Positions 8,433-16,072 of a stretch of DNA of 26,337 bases are shown here, in pieces. The first letter of the stretch is position 1. Each line of letters starts with the position of its first letter. The stretch is from NCBI GenBank assembly GCA_036507695.1, contig DATCIR010000046.1, positions 1 to 26,337 on the forward strand, given 5' to 3'. The notes under the pieces were generated by a model. The model searched no databases, was not told the DNA's origin, and saw nothing but the letters and a program-made list of their open reading frames with translations. This stretch comes from JAKEGK01 sp036507695 (lineage in GTDB: Bacteria > Pseudomonadota > Gammaproteobacteria > SZUA-152). Made by a program: the position numbers and the translations under genes.

Positions 8433-9266
8433 TCATTGTGCCGCGTGAACACGGCCGGCATTCTCCGCCGCGCTGAAGATCATATCATTTTTTAATATCT
8501 CAAAGTCCGCCAACAAAAATTCATGGGTTAATTGCGCCAGTGATTTGTAGAATATATGGCCGGATTTGTGTTGTATCTCTTCGTTCAACAGCGGAAACCA
8601 ACGTGTTAAATGTTCCGCCAAAAACCGTAATTGATAACCCCGGTAGACTTCGGCCTGCGAGGGCGTCTCATCGCTTGAATCATCGCTTTGTGTTTGCCCA
8701 TCGTTCAAGTGCATGATTTCCTGGGCGCACAAAAATCGCATGAAAGACAGTTCAACGCCGATGTGCGTCGGCAGTTCTCTGCAAGTCTCCTCCATTCGTG
8801 CGCCGGCCTCACGGTATATCCTTTTGGCGGCGATGGCCCGCACGCCTAACAGGGGACCTTTAAGTGTCTGGCCATCTAGGGACTTACCCCTGTATATGTC
8901 TTCATATGGCGCCACATACGCTCCCGTGGGCACGGAAAATAAATCCATGTACACCCGCTTGAGCACGGTTGCCTCCTGCTCAATCGCTTCCGGCTTTAGC
9001 ATTTGGAAATACGCTTTCAATTGCGTTGCGGAGTTTTCCGCAAACAGTTCGCACAGGCTGTCAAACAAAGATACTTCCTGCACTTGCTTTAAAAATTCTC
9101 CGGACGCCGGCTGCAAATAAACGGAAGCCAAAAACGCATACAATTTCTCCCTGGCCAGCTCATACTCAAGCTCACTATGGGAAATTGTATATTCGTTCAA
9201 TGGCGCCGCACCAGTCGAAAACCGGGCTTTGTTTTTACTATTTTGATCGTCTTGATCCTTGGACAT
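8433..9266 (-). CDS. TorD/DmsD-family molybdoenzyme chaperone
   Basis: A 277-residue cytoplasmic chaperone. The TorD fold is recognised from REKLYAFLASVYLQPAS near the start, FSVPTGAYVAPYEDIYR in the middle, and the hallmark ELPTHIGVELSFMRFLCAQE. A C-terminal helix (FYKSLAQLTHEFLLADFEIL) follows. Family members bind the Tat leader of a partner molybdoenzyme and hold it until the cofactor is inserted; the partner here should be the A subunit at 10045. I chose ATG 9266 (MSKDQDDQ, with GGAAGG 11 bases upstream) because the GTG at 9302 lies inside a hairpin. The sequence is longer than the usual 200-210 residues owing to a charged N-terminal extension and a DGQTQSDDSSDETPSQ insert. It sits 12 bp before the polyferredoxin gene and 157 bp after the B-subunit gene. 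Confidence 0.88.
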   Translation of the reverse strand: MSKDQDDQNSKNKARFSTGAAPLNEYTISHSELEYELAREKLYAFLASVYLQPASGEFLKQVQEVSLFDSLCELFAENSATQLKAYFQMLKPEAIEQEATVLKRVYMDLFSVPTGAYVAPYEDIYRGKSLDGQTLKGPLLGVRAIAAKRIYREAGARMEETCRELPTHIGVELSFMRFLCAQEIMHLNDGQTQSDDSSDETPSQAEVYRGYQLRFLAEHLTRWFPLLNEEIQHKSGHIFYKSLAQLTHEFLLADFEILKNDMIFSAAENAGRVHAAQ

Positions 9267-9295
9267 CTCCCCCCCATACCTTCCCGTGCAATAGC

Positions 9296-9320
9296 AAACC
9301 ACCCGCGCAGCAGGTGGTTT
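9296..9320 (-). terminator. Intra-operon hairpin upstream of torD (possible attenuator)
   Basis: A perfect 8-bp stem (AAACCACC / GGTGGTTT) with a 9-nt loop lies in the 157-bp gap between the B-subunit gene and torD. There is no T-run after it on the coding strand, so it is more likely an mRNA-processing or attenuation structure than a full terminator. Other gaps in this operon are 12-43 bp and have no such hairpin. Confidence 0.4.
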
Positions 9321-9423
9321 TATGATAGCCTCCGGTGGAGACAGTGGTTAAAGTTTTTTAAGTCTCGCTGCGCAGAAGATTTCACCTCGTAAATCCCGCC
9401 CAAAGAGAAGTCTCACCAATATA

Positions 9424-10032
9424 TCACCCGGTCGCAAACTTCGTCGAAGGCACGGTAAGAGCGGGGTCAGCAAACCCGTCCGGCGCGTTAAGGCCGGACT
9501 CCGCCACATTAAAGTCGCTAACCACATGCAACGCGTTACCCACGCACGATGTGACACACGCGGGTAATAATCCCGCTTCCAGCCTGTGAACGCAGAACGT
9601 GCACTTCTCGACCTTTTGCGTAACGGAATTAAATTGCGGAGCGCCGTATGGACAAGCCTGAATACAGTTCTTGCAGCCGATACAAACGTCCTGGTTGATA
9701 AGCACCACGCCATCTTCTTCCCGCTTAAAAATAGCGTTGTTGGGATTGGACGGATCGTTTACGTTGGATACCGGGCAGGACGCCAGGCAGGCCGGATGCT
9801 GGCAATGATTACAAGAGCTTGTAACAAATGTCATGACGGGATGGGGATACACGCCGGTTTCGCGTTTAACCACCCAGCGGTAGCTGACATGATCGGGCAT
9901 CGCACCTCTGCCGTTCTTAAACGTCATGGGCGAACCCAGTGGCCGGGTATTGTTTTCAGCCTTGCAGGCCACCATGCAGGTATCACACCCTGTACATTTA
10001 TCCAAATCGATTAACCAACCGAGTTGCGGCAT
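9424..10032 (-). CDS. Molybdoenzyme iron-sulfur subunit (DmsB/PsrB/TtrB-like, four clusters)
   Basis: A 202-residue electron-transfer subunit. It has sixteen Cys in the four-cluster pattern: CTGCDTCMVAC (C13, 16, 19, 23), then SCNHC..PACLASCP, CIGCKNCIQACPYGAP, and CTFC...PACVTSC. In this family the chain of four [4Fe-4S] clusters wires the molybdenum site to a membrane or cytochrome partner. There is no signal peptide, so it should be exported by hitch-hiking with the Tat-bearing A subunit. GGAGGT six bases before the ATG gives a strong start, 12 bp after the A gene. The segment SYRWVVKRETGVYP is closer to the Arr/Arx/Srd-type small subunits than to E. coli DmsB, from memory. The C terminus is short and shows no membrane-anchor extension. 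Confidence 0.92.
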   Translation of the reverse strand: MPQLGWLIDLDKCTGCDTCMVACKAENNTRPLGSPMTFKNGRGAMPDHVSYRWVVKRETGVYPHPVMTFVTSSCNHCQHPACLASCPVSNVNDPSNPNNAIFKREEDGVVLINQDVCIGCKNCIQACPYGAPQFNSVTQKVEKCTFCVHRLEAGLLPACVTSCVGNALHVVSDFNVAESGLNAPDGFADPALTVPSTKFATG

Positions 10033-10044
10033 TTGATTACCTCC

Positions 10045-13000
10045 TTATATTTTTTCGACCTTCACCCAAGTATCATAGAATGAGCAGCTTCCCCCAACGG
10101 GCTCTTGGAGGCTTACATTGGGATAAAGTTTATCCGTACGCATAATTTGCGTGGGCTGCAAACCCGCCCCGCGGCTGGGATCATGACCCGCGGCCTGGCC
10201 GTTGATAACATGAGCGCGCGCGTGTTGCTCCCAATGGCCGTAGTGATGGGATATAGCAACAACGCCTGGTTTGAGCCGCTGAGTGACCAACGCTTTACCT
10301 ACTATACCCTCGGGATTCGACGCCGAACTGACCCGTACTTGGTCGCCGGTTTCAATACCCAACTGGGCCGCATCGGAGGCGGCGATTTCAACGGGATTTT
10401 CCGGAATCGAAAGCATTAGCCAAGGATTGATGCTGGTTCTTGACTGGCCATGATGCACGGTTTTATACGTAATCATGTGCAGTGGATAGCCGGAATCGTT
10501 GATAGACGATCCGTCGGAATAAGCCACCGGGGAGTAACCCGGGGTGCCTTTATAATACTCTCCCGTTACCGAATCCCGTGTGCGGGCGATGGGATCAGAA
10601 AAAGTACGGATGATGTTACCGTATTGGTAACTGAGATAAGGCCCGGTGTATTCCTCCGTGGGGTCATCGAACACGCCGCCTTTGGCAAGAATTTCTTCCA
10701 CTGTGATGCCGGGGTATTCGCTTTGCGCGCTATTGGCGATATTCTGCAACATGGCTTTAGCCCAATCCCAGGCGTTGTGCAAGTGTCCCACCGGATTGCC
10801 GTTATCGTCCAGCAAGGCGTTGTCGCCTACTCCCGGCAGGCCTAATGCTTTGGCTAAACCGATGTGTATATCCAAGACCGCCTTGACATCGGGTAGAGCC
10901 GGCGTGAAATCATTTCCCTCGTTTATGGGAATAGTGTTGCCGGCACCACCATTGGCCGGACTTACCCCAATCGGCTTGCCGTCGAAACTGCCGACCACGG
11001 GTTGTTGAAACGATGTGCCCTTATTGACGCGCCAAGGAATACCGGGCACGGAGAATTTTTCCAGATACACCGTATCGGGCAGGATGTAGTCAGCCCATGC
11101 GGCCACTTCACCAATCACCGGGCTGATGGATACTAACAATGGCAATTTGCTTTCATCACCCACGGTTTCTTCCCATACCTTTCTCAAGGAGGGTGTTGAG
11201 TACGGCCAAGCATTCCAAAAGGTAATCAACACCTTCATGGGATACGGATAGGCGTCTTGCATACTGGGAATGACTTCCTGATAGTTGCCGTGCGTACCAA
11301 AAGGAAACCAAGGCCGTTTCGCCGGGTAACCGGTGAATAAACTGCCCGCTTCCTCGGGATTATAGAATGTCTTGGCGCGGTCTATGCGTATACCTTCATG
11401 TCCTGGATCACCCGCTACCTTGTCCAACTTAACCACACCGGATTTGTGATTCCAGCCGCCGCCACCGGCCGTGCACCCGCCTTTCCAATCATAGTTACCA
11501 ATTAAAGTGTTCAAGTGTTGAATGGCCAGCTGTGCATGTAAACCATTGGTGTGTTTAATGGGACCGCGGTAGGTTGTGGCCGCGGCTTTTTTGCCATGGC
11601 TGATAAACTCTTGGGCCAACGCCTCTATAGTGCTCAAGGGTACGTCACAAATGTTCGCATAGTCGGTTCGTGACATGGACATCGCCGACTCTTTCAACAA
11701 AGTAAAAGATGATTTCACCAATACGGAAACCGGGCTGCCGTCGACCGTCAAACTGACGGTTTGGCTTACCTCCAATTCACCATGTGGTACGCTGGTATTA
11801 GCCGCCATAGTACCGGCATTCCAGACCACATAGGCATCGTCCATGATGGTTGCGCCGTCGGCCAGACCCGCATCTTTCGCAGTGATATAACGCTGAAATT
11901 CTTTGCCATCCGCGTCGGTAAACGTGCCGACTAAATAAGTTGAATCTGTCCATGTTGGCTCACCATCCGCACTGGCAGCGCTCAGGTTTGCATTGCTTAA
12001 ATAGGTTGCGTCATAAGCATTGTTTTCTATTATCCAATGAATCATACCCATAGCCAATGCGGCATCAGTGCCCGGTGTTATCGGCACCCATTGGTGCGCC
12101 TGAGCCGCCGTGTTGTTAAAACGCGGATCGACGCTGACGTATTTTCCGCCGTTACGCTTAAACTGCATTAAATTACGCGCCAGCCCTACCATAGGGAAAT
12201 CCGCTTCCAGTGGATTGGCGCCAAAGTAAATTATATACTCGCTACCCAGTATATCCGCTTGCCAGCCTTCGCTGCGGCCGGCGCCCATGCTGTTTGCGTT
12301 GCCTTTTGGGTCCCAGGTGATTAATTCATTACCCACGTGGCGGGACACTTCGCAAATGGATGTATGACTTAGCCCGTAGTTGGCCGTGCCCCAGGCGTTT
12401 TTCCAGATGCGCTCGCTCATTTCTTTTTCCACGCTGCGCCCTGGGGCAAATCCGAGTTGATTCTTTTTCTTGCCCAATTCTGGACGGTTGGGATCAATTA
12501 ACTCGTTACGTTCCTCAGGCGGAATCAGTTCATTGATTTTATGCGCAATTTCACTAAAGGCCTGCTCCCAACCGATGGTTTCCCATTGACCCGAATTGCG
12601 CGGCCCGACTCTTTTCAGCGGATGTTGAATGCGATAAGGGTCATAAATAGTCTGAATACCTGACTGCCCTTTCAAACACAGTCTACCGATCTCCATCCAA
12701 GCATCTCCGGGTGCGGTATTATACGGCAGGCGGTCCGGCAAATTATTCTCATCAACGTCCCGGTTATTCGGGTGATAAGGATTACCGTCCAGTTTTACCA
12801 ACACTCCATCGATCACTTTGGCTCTGACACCGCAGCGGGAGTGGCACATCTGGCAGACGCTGTAAATCAGGTTCTCCGCGGCTTCCACGGGGTCTGGAGG
12901 ATTCTCACCGGTCTTTATTATTATTGCGCTATCGACAGCAGCGCTCGCTGGATTGGATTTGATGAATACCGGGCTTACAGCGGACGCCGTAGCCAAGGTG

Positions 13001-13071
13001 CCGCTAAGTTTTAAAAACAGACGGCGACTAATGGATGGATTCAGCCAATCGCCGGTTATTTTGTTGGCCAT
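10045..13071 (-). CDS. Tat-exported molybdopterin oxidoreductase, catalytic subunit (DMSO-reductase superfamily)
   Basis: A 1008-residue protein with Tat leader SRRLFLK (Arg16-Arg17), then a hydrophobic stretch and ASAA cleavage site, so it acts in the periplasm. The [4Fe-4S] motif is C73-x2-C76-x3-C80...C132, with Lys134 of CLKGQ as the electron-path Lys. IYDPYRI.HPLKRVG follows, typical of the ArrA/ArxA/TtrA/PsrA branch. In HTSICEVSRH, Cys240 is the probable molybdenum ligand, which argues against Ser-ligated DmsA/TorA and Asp-ligated NarG types. The middle carries YFGANPLEADFP and VSVDPRFNNTAAQAHQWVPITPGTDAAL (cofactor binding), and the C-terminal barrel ends near SRGAGLQPTQI. GGAGGT nine bases upstream supports the start. 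It lies 43 bp after the cytochrome gene. The substrate (arsenic, sulfur, selenium oxyanion or other) and the direction of catalysis cannot be read from sequence. Confidence 0.92.
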   Translation of the reverse strand: MANKITGDWLNPSISRRLFLKLSGTLATASAVSPVFIKSNPASAAVDSAIIIKTGENPPDPVEAAENLIYSVCQMCHSRCGVRAKVIDGVLVKLDGNPYHPNNRDVDENNLPDRLPYNTAPGDAWMEIGRLCLKGQSGIQTIYDPYRIQHPLKRVGPRNSGQWETIGWEQAFSEIAHKINELIPPEERNELIDPNRPELGKKKNQLGFAPGRSVEKEMSERIWKNAWGTANYGLSHTSICEVSRHVGNELITWDPKGNANSMGAGRSEGWQADILGSEYIIYFGANPLEADFPMVGLARNLMQFKRNGGKYVSVDPRFNNTAAQAHQWVPITPGTDAALAMGMIHWIIENNAYDATYLSNANLSAASADGEPTWTDSTYLVGTFTDADGKEFQRYITAKDAGLADGATIMDDAYVVWNAGTMAANTSVPHGELEVSQTVSLTVDGSPVSVLVKSSFTLLKESAMSMSRTDYANICDVPLSTIEALAQEFISHGKKAAATTYRGPIKHTNGLHAQLAIQHLNTLIGNYDWKGGCTAGGGGWNHKSGVVKLDKVAGDPGHEGIRIDRAKTFYNPEEAGSLFTGYPAKRPWFPFGTHGNYQEVIPSMQDAYPYPMKVLITFWNAWPYSTPSLRKVWEETVGDESKLPLLVSISPVIGEVAAWADYILPDTVYLEKFSVPGIPWRVNKGTSFQQPVVGSFDGKPIGVSPANGGAGNTIPINEGNDFTPALPDVKAVLDIHIGLAKALGLPGVGDNALLDDNGNPVGHLHNAWDWAKAMLQNIANSAQSEYPGITVEEILAKGGVFDDPTEEYTGPYLSYQYGNIIRTFSDPIARTRDSVTGEYYKGTPGYSPVAYSDGSSINDSGYPLHMITYKTVHHGQSRTSINPWLMLSIPENPVEIAASDAAQLGIETGDQVRVSSASNPEGIVGKALVTQRLKPGVVAISHHYGHWEQHARAHVINGQAAGHDPSRGAGLQPTQIMRTDKLYPNVSLQEPVGGSCSFYDTWVKVEKI

Positions 13072-13114
13072 GTTAATTATACCTCCGTAGTATTTTTTCT
13101 ATTCATCCACCCAC

Positions 13115-14836
13115 TTAGTCGTCTAACGCAGCTGCGATAGCGCGGATTTGTTCTCTGCTGAGGAAACTCAGTGAACCCATGCCGCCTTCGTTCTCGCGGA
13201 TGGCGTCTCGAATATCACTGTCGGACTCGCCGCTTACACGCGAATTGTCAAGCGTACGGTGGCAACCGGAACAGTATTGCTGATACAAAACCACACCATC
13301 GGTGCTCCCGCCGCCTCCGCCACCGGGCGGCGGTGTTTGACCGCTCAGCGCAGCGGCAATCGCCTGGATTTGCGCTGCGGTGAGAGAACTTAACTGACCC
13401 ATGCCGCCTCTGTTGCTGTTGATGGCGTTTTGTATTTCATTGACGGTAGCCCCGGCTTGATTGGAGTTGGCCAGAGCACCATGGCAACCCGAACAGTTTT
13501 GCTGGTATAAGGTAGCACCGTCAGTGCCGCCACCGCCGGGTGGCGGTGTTTGACCACTCAGCGCGGCGGCAATCGCCTGGATTTGCGTGGAGGTGAGAAA
13601 ACTGAACTGACCCATGCCGCCTCTGTTGCTGTTGATGGCGTTTTGTATTTCATTGACGGTAGCCCCGGCTTGATTGGAACTGGCCAAAGCCCCATGGCAA
13701 CCCGAACAGTTTTGCTGGTATAAGGCCGCACCGTCAGTGCCGCCACCGCCGGGTGGCGGTGTTTGTCCGCTCAGTGCATCGGCGACTGCCTGAATCTGCG
13801 CGGCAGTAAGAGAGCTTAACTGACCCATGCCACCGGTATTGTTGGCGATCGCAGTTTGTATTCGACTGGCGGATGCTCCAGCCTTACTGGAATTCGCCAA
13901 ACCACCGTGACATCCAGCGCAATATTGCTGATATAACGCGGCCCCCGTGCCGGGCGCGGGTATATCAGGCGGTAACGTGGGATCTCCGCCCAAGGCCAAC
14001 GTAATGGCTTGGATCCAGTGAGGAGCCAGCGCACTCAACGGACCCATTCCACCTTCGTTTTCAGCTATGGCTTCATAAATCTCCTCCGCCGATTCTCCCT
14101 CGACTTGAGAATCAGCTAACGCGCGATGGCAACTGGCGCAAAGATGATGATACAGTTGCGCGCCATCCGGATTTTCATTCGTAGTAAGTCCGGATTGGTA
14201 AAAACGCTTACCCGGCCCTACCGGTCCGTGACAAATGGCGCATAATTGGCTATCAACAAGTTTTCGTATATCCGTATGAAAAGGCCCTGGTGCGGAAGCG
14301 GCTTGAACCAGATTACTGCTAACGTCGCGATGACACCATATGCACTGCCGGCTGGCGTTGCCGGGCGTAAACGCCAGCATGGCAACATGAGCGTTGGGTA
14401 TGCTGGGATTTAAACTTTGAGCAGTCAGGATTTCATTATGGCATTGCAGGCAATTACTGTTGTACCGCGATGACCCCGGACTATGCACCGCGATGATATT
14501 AACACTCCCGTCGTTTCCACCGCCTGGTTGGTGGTCATCATTATCGTCATCATCATCGTGGTCATCATCACACGAGTTGTTTCTAGAACAATCTCTCCCC
14601 CTTCTTTCACCCCTTCTATCGCGGCTCCCCCTGCTATCGCGGTCCGTTGTGGCGACTCGTAAATTGGCCCCTTCAACTTGATCTTGCGCGGCAGTTTGCG
14701 ATTGCGTTCTTTCTTTGTTATCCGTAACTGAGTTATCCGTGTTATCCGTACCTGAACTACAAGCATGGACAAATAACAATATGACTAGCACCAAGATCAG
14801 CTTAAAACAGGTGTTGCGCATCCTTCGTAAGTTCAT
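13115..14836 (-). CDS. Octaheme c-type cytochrome lipoprotein
   Basis: A protein of 573 residues from ATG 14836 (582 from 14863). The type II signal peptide is MNLRRMRNTCFKLILVLVILLFVHAC, with Ser after the Cys, which favours the outer membrane. A disordered, strongly charged linker follows (RDSRGSRDRRGERRGRDC, then an Asp/His run). Three CxxCH sites (CLQCH, CIWCH, CAICH) form an N-terminal multiheme part with extra His. Five tandem monoheme class-I-like domains of about 71 residues come next (CASCH, CAGCH, CSGCH three times). Each has a GGMG(Q/P/S)(L/F)S.L loop supplying the axial Met, joined by TPPPGGGG linkers. It is the first gene of the operon, 43 bp before the catalytic subunit. With no NrfD or cytochrome b gene here, it is the inferred electron donor or acceptor of the molybdoenzyme. 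Confidence 0.9.
   Translation of the reverse strand: MNLRRMRNTCFKLILVLVILLFVHACSSGTDNTDNSVTDNKERTQSQTAAQDQVEGANLRVATTDRDSRGSRDRRGERRGRDCSRNNSCDDDHDDDDDNDDHQPGGGNDGSVNIIAVHSPGSSRYNSNCLQCHNEILTAQSLNPSIPNAHVAMLAFTPGNASRQCIWCHRDVSSNLVQAASAPGPFHTDIRKLVDSQLCAICHGPVGPGKRFYQSGLTTNENPDGAQLYHHLCASCHRALADSQVEGESAEEIYEAIAENEGGMGPLSALAPHWIQAITLALGGDPTLPPDIPAPGTGAALYQQYCAGCHGGLANSSKAGASASRIQTAIANNTGGMGQLSSLTAAQIQAVADALSGQTPPPGGGGTDGAALYQQNCSGCHGALASSNQAGATVNEIQNAINSNRGGMGQFSFLTSTQIQAIAAALSGQTPPPGGGGTDGATLYQQNCSGCHGALANSNQAGATVNEIQNAINSNRGGMGQLSSLTAAQIQAIAAALSGQTPPPGGGGGGSTDGVVLYQQYCSGCHRTLDNSRVSGESDSDIRDAIRENEGGMGSLSFLSREQIRAIAAALDD
13343..13768 (-). repeat. 213-bp tandem repeats encoding monoheme domains
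   Basis: Two nearly identical 213-bp (71-codon) units run 13343-13555 and 13556-13768. A more diverged third copy starts at 13769. Long blocks of bases are unchanged, including synonymous sites, which points to recent duplication or gene conversion. Confidence 0.88.
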
Positions 14837-14875
14837 TTTTTTCCCACCCATGCGTAAGTTCATTTTTTCCCACCC
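14821..14875 (-). repeat. Duplicated translation-initiation region of the cytochrome gene
   Basis: About 27 bp containing GGGTGGG, an A-run, the ATG and AACTTACG occurs twice in tandem. The two ATGs are in frame (14863 and 14836). The copies differ by one A in the run (six against seven, counting the A of the ATG). The second copy is taken as the start because it gives a normal-length lipoprotein leader. Confidence 0.85.
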
Positions 14876-15611
14876 ATGTGTTTAATTCTGTGTAAAATTT
14901 GTTTTGTGGCTATTGCGTGCTATTTTCTAATCCTGCAGCCCCTGCCACTGCACTGCCGCTGTATGTACCGGTATTGCCGCCTTCATATAAAATCGCCAAT
15001 GGCCAATAAAATAATGAATTAATGGATGGATGATGGATGGTAGTACGTCGTTACTAAGCCGCGCTCTCATCACCCTTCCCCTTCACCCAACAAATTACGC
15101 CGCCCTTCGCGGCTTAAGCCTTAAGTGAACGCTTACATTGTTTAGCATTCATACAGACTGTCGTTTTGGACAAGATATGGCTAAACTCGCCTTGCTTTTA
15201 TGTTTACAATACTTATGCCAAACTAAATTTACTTTAGTTTTCAGCACCTAACCCTCGTCCGACTGCATCCTTAGTTACCGTCCCGTTACATTTGAAGCAT
15301 GCACGCGTTACCGTTCAGTAACATCATTAACGCAGTTTTAGCAGCAACCAAAAAAAAGAATTGACCTTGCCTAAGTCGCTAGTTACATTCTCACGAATAA
15401 CAAAAACTGCATTTAATATGTGCCCAGGGCGGGACGCCATGAGGAATAAGGCTTATAACATTCGGGGTAAAGGGTGAGCAGCATGCAGTCACGTCTTGGG
15501 CGGGGCAGCAATGCGGCGGTAGCAAATCAGGCCATGCGAAATGTCGCAGGCAGAGCCCTTCCTTTAAGCCCTTCCTTTAGTAGTACCCCATACTCTTAAT
15601 ATCCGTCTTCT
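14864..15611. other. Long leader/intergenic region upstream of the operon
   Basis: About 750 bases with no supported gene. It contains the candidate sigma-54 site (15205-15220), a GGATGGATGATGGATGG stretch near 15025 and a two-copy 13-bp repeat at 15555-15580 (GCCCTTCCTTTA). I looked for a molybdenum-cofactor or c-di-GMP riboswitch on either strand and could not support one. Confidence 0.4.
15205..15220 (-). promoter_or_regulatory. Candidate sigma-54 (-24/-12) promoter for the molybdoenzyme operon
   Basis: On the minus strand the site reads TGGCATAAGTATTGTA, against the consensus TGGCAYRNNNNTTGCW. All fixed positions and the GG-to-G(C/T) spacing fit except C to T at -12. It points at the cytochrome gene, with a leader of about 340-370 nt. 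A sigma-54 activator gene begins 850 bp further upstream. By-eye match only. Confidence 0.35.
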
Positions 15612-15875
15612 GTGTCAGCAGAAGGCGAAACGCCGTTGTTAATATTTGACATAATCCCCGTCGTTTTAGGTGGAATATTCTATGTTCTAAACGGCTGGTG
15701 TGACTATTTTCTATTGCGTTTGATGCGGCCAATTCACGTCATTCAACGGGACAGTTCCGGCAAAATAACTGCCCGCCGCTTAAAAAGCGAATCGGAATTC
15801 AGTTGGATCTGCGGTGTACCTTACTTTCTACACCGAAGAAACGCAAAACACGTTGGCGACCCTAGACCCTATTAG
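15612..15875 (+). CDS. Doubtful small membrane protein
   Basis: An 87-codon frame from GTG. It has one hydrophobic segment (LLIFDIIPVVLGGIFYVLNGW) followed by a basic, soluble tail. There is no ribosome site before the GTG and I recognise no family. It may be a remnant or chance frame; it is listed because it is the only frame of any length between the operon and the regulator and has a membrane-like composition. Confidence 0.2.
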   Translation: MSAEGETPLLIFDIIPVVLGGIFYVLNGWCDYFLLRLMRPIHVIQRDSSGKITARRLKSESEFSWICGVPYFLHRRNAKHVGDPRPY

Positions 15876-16072
15876 TATCTTAAACAAAATCTCCAGCGTT
15901 TATTCCAACCGCATTACTTCATAAGCAGCCGCGATCGTAGCGGCTTGAGATTATGGATCATGCTTAACATCATACGTCATCTCGTTACTACGATTGGTGT
16001 GACAGCAAATTAAGAATTCACGGAGTTTGAAAGTGAGTATATAAGCAATCCTAGATTATTGAGGATCTATAA
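15876..16072. other. Upstream region of the NtrC-type regulator
   Basis: About 200 bases without a gene. GAGG about nine bases before ATG 16073 is the ribosome site of the regulator. No clear promoter pair was identified. Confidence 0.35.

Noticed and set aside
9296..9302. GTG start at 9302 for the TorD-like chaperone
   Set aside because: It sits inside a hairpin and adds a Cys-rich leader unlike the family; ATG 9266 is better.
9348..9713. Minus-strand frame overlapping the end of the B-subunit gene
   Set aside because: A shadow of the strongly conserved B-subunit frame; Arg/Leu-rich and without motifs.
14928..14955. GTGGCAGGGGCTGCAGG on the minus strand as a sigma-54 site
   Set aside because: The GG to GC distance is two bases too short for -24/-12 recognition.
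15400..15560. Possible riboswitch (GGGACGCCATGAGG and GGCGGTAGC segments resembling c-di-GMP-I pieces)
   Set aside because: The order and pairing of the conserved blocks do not fit the class, and the nearest gene is distant or doubtful.
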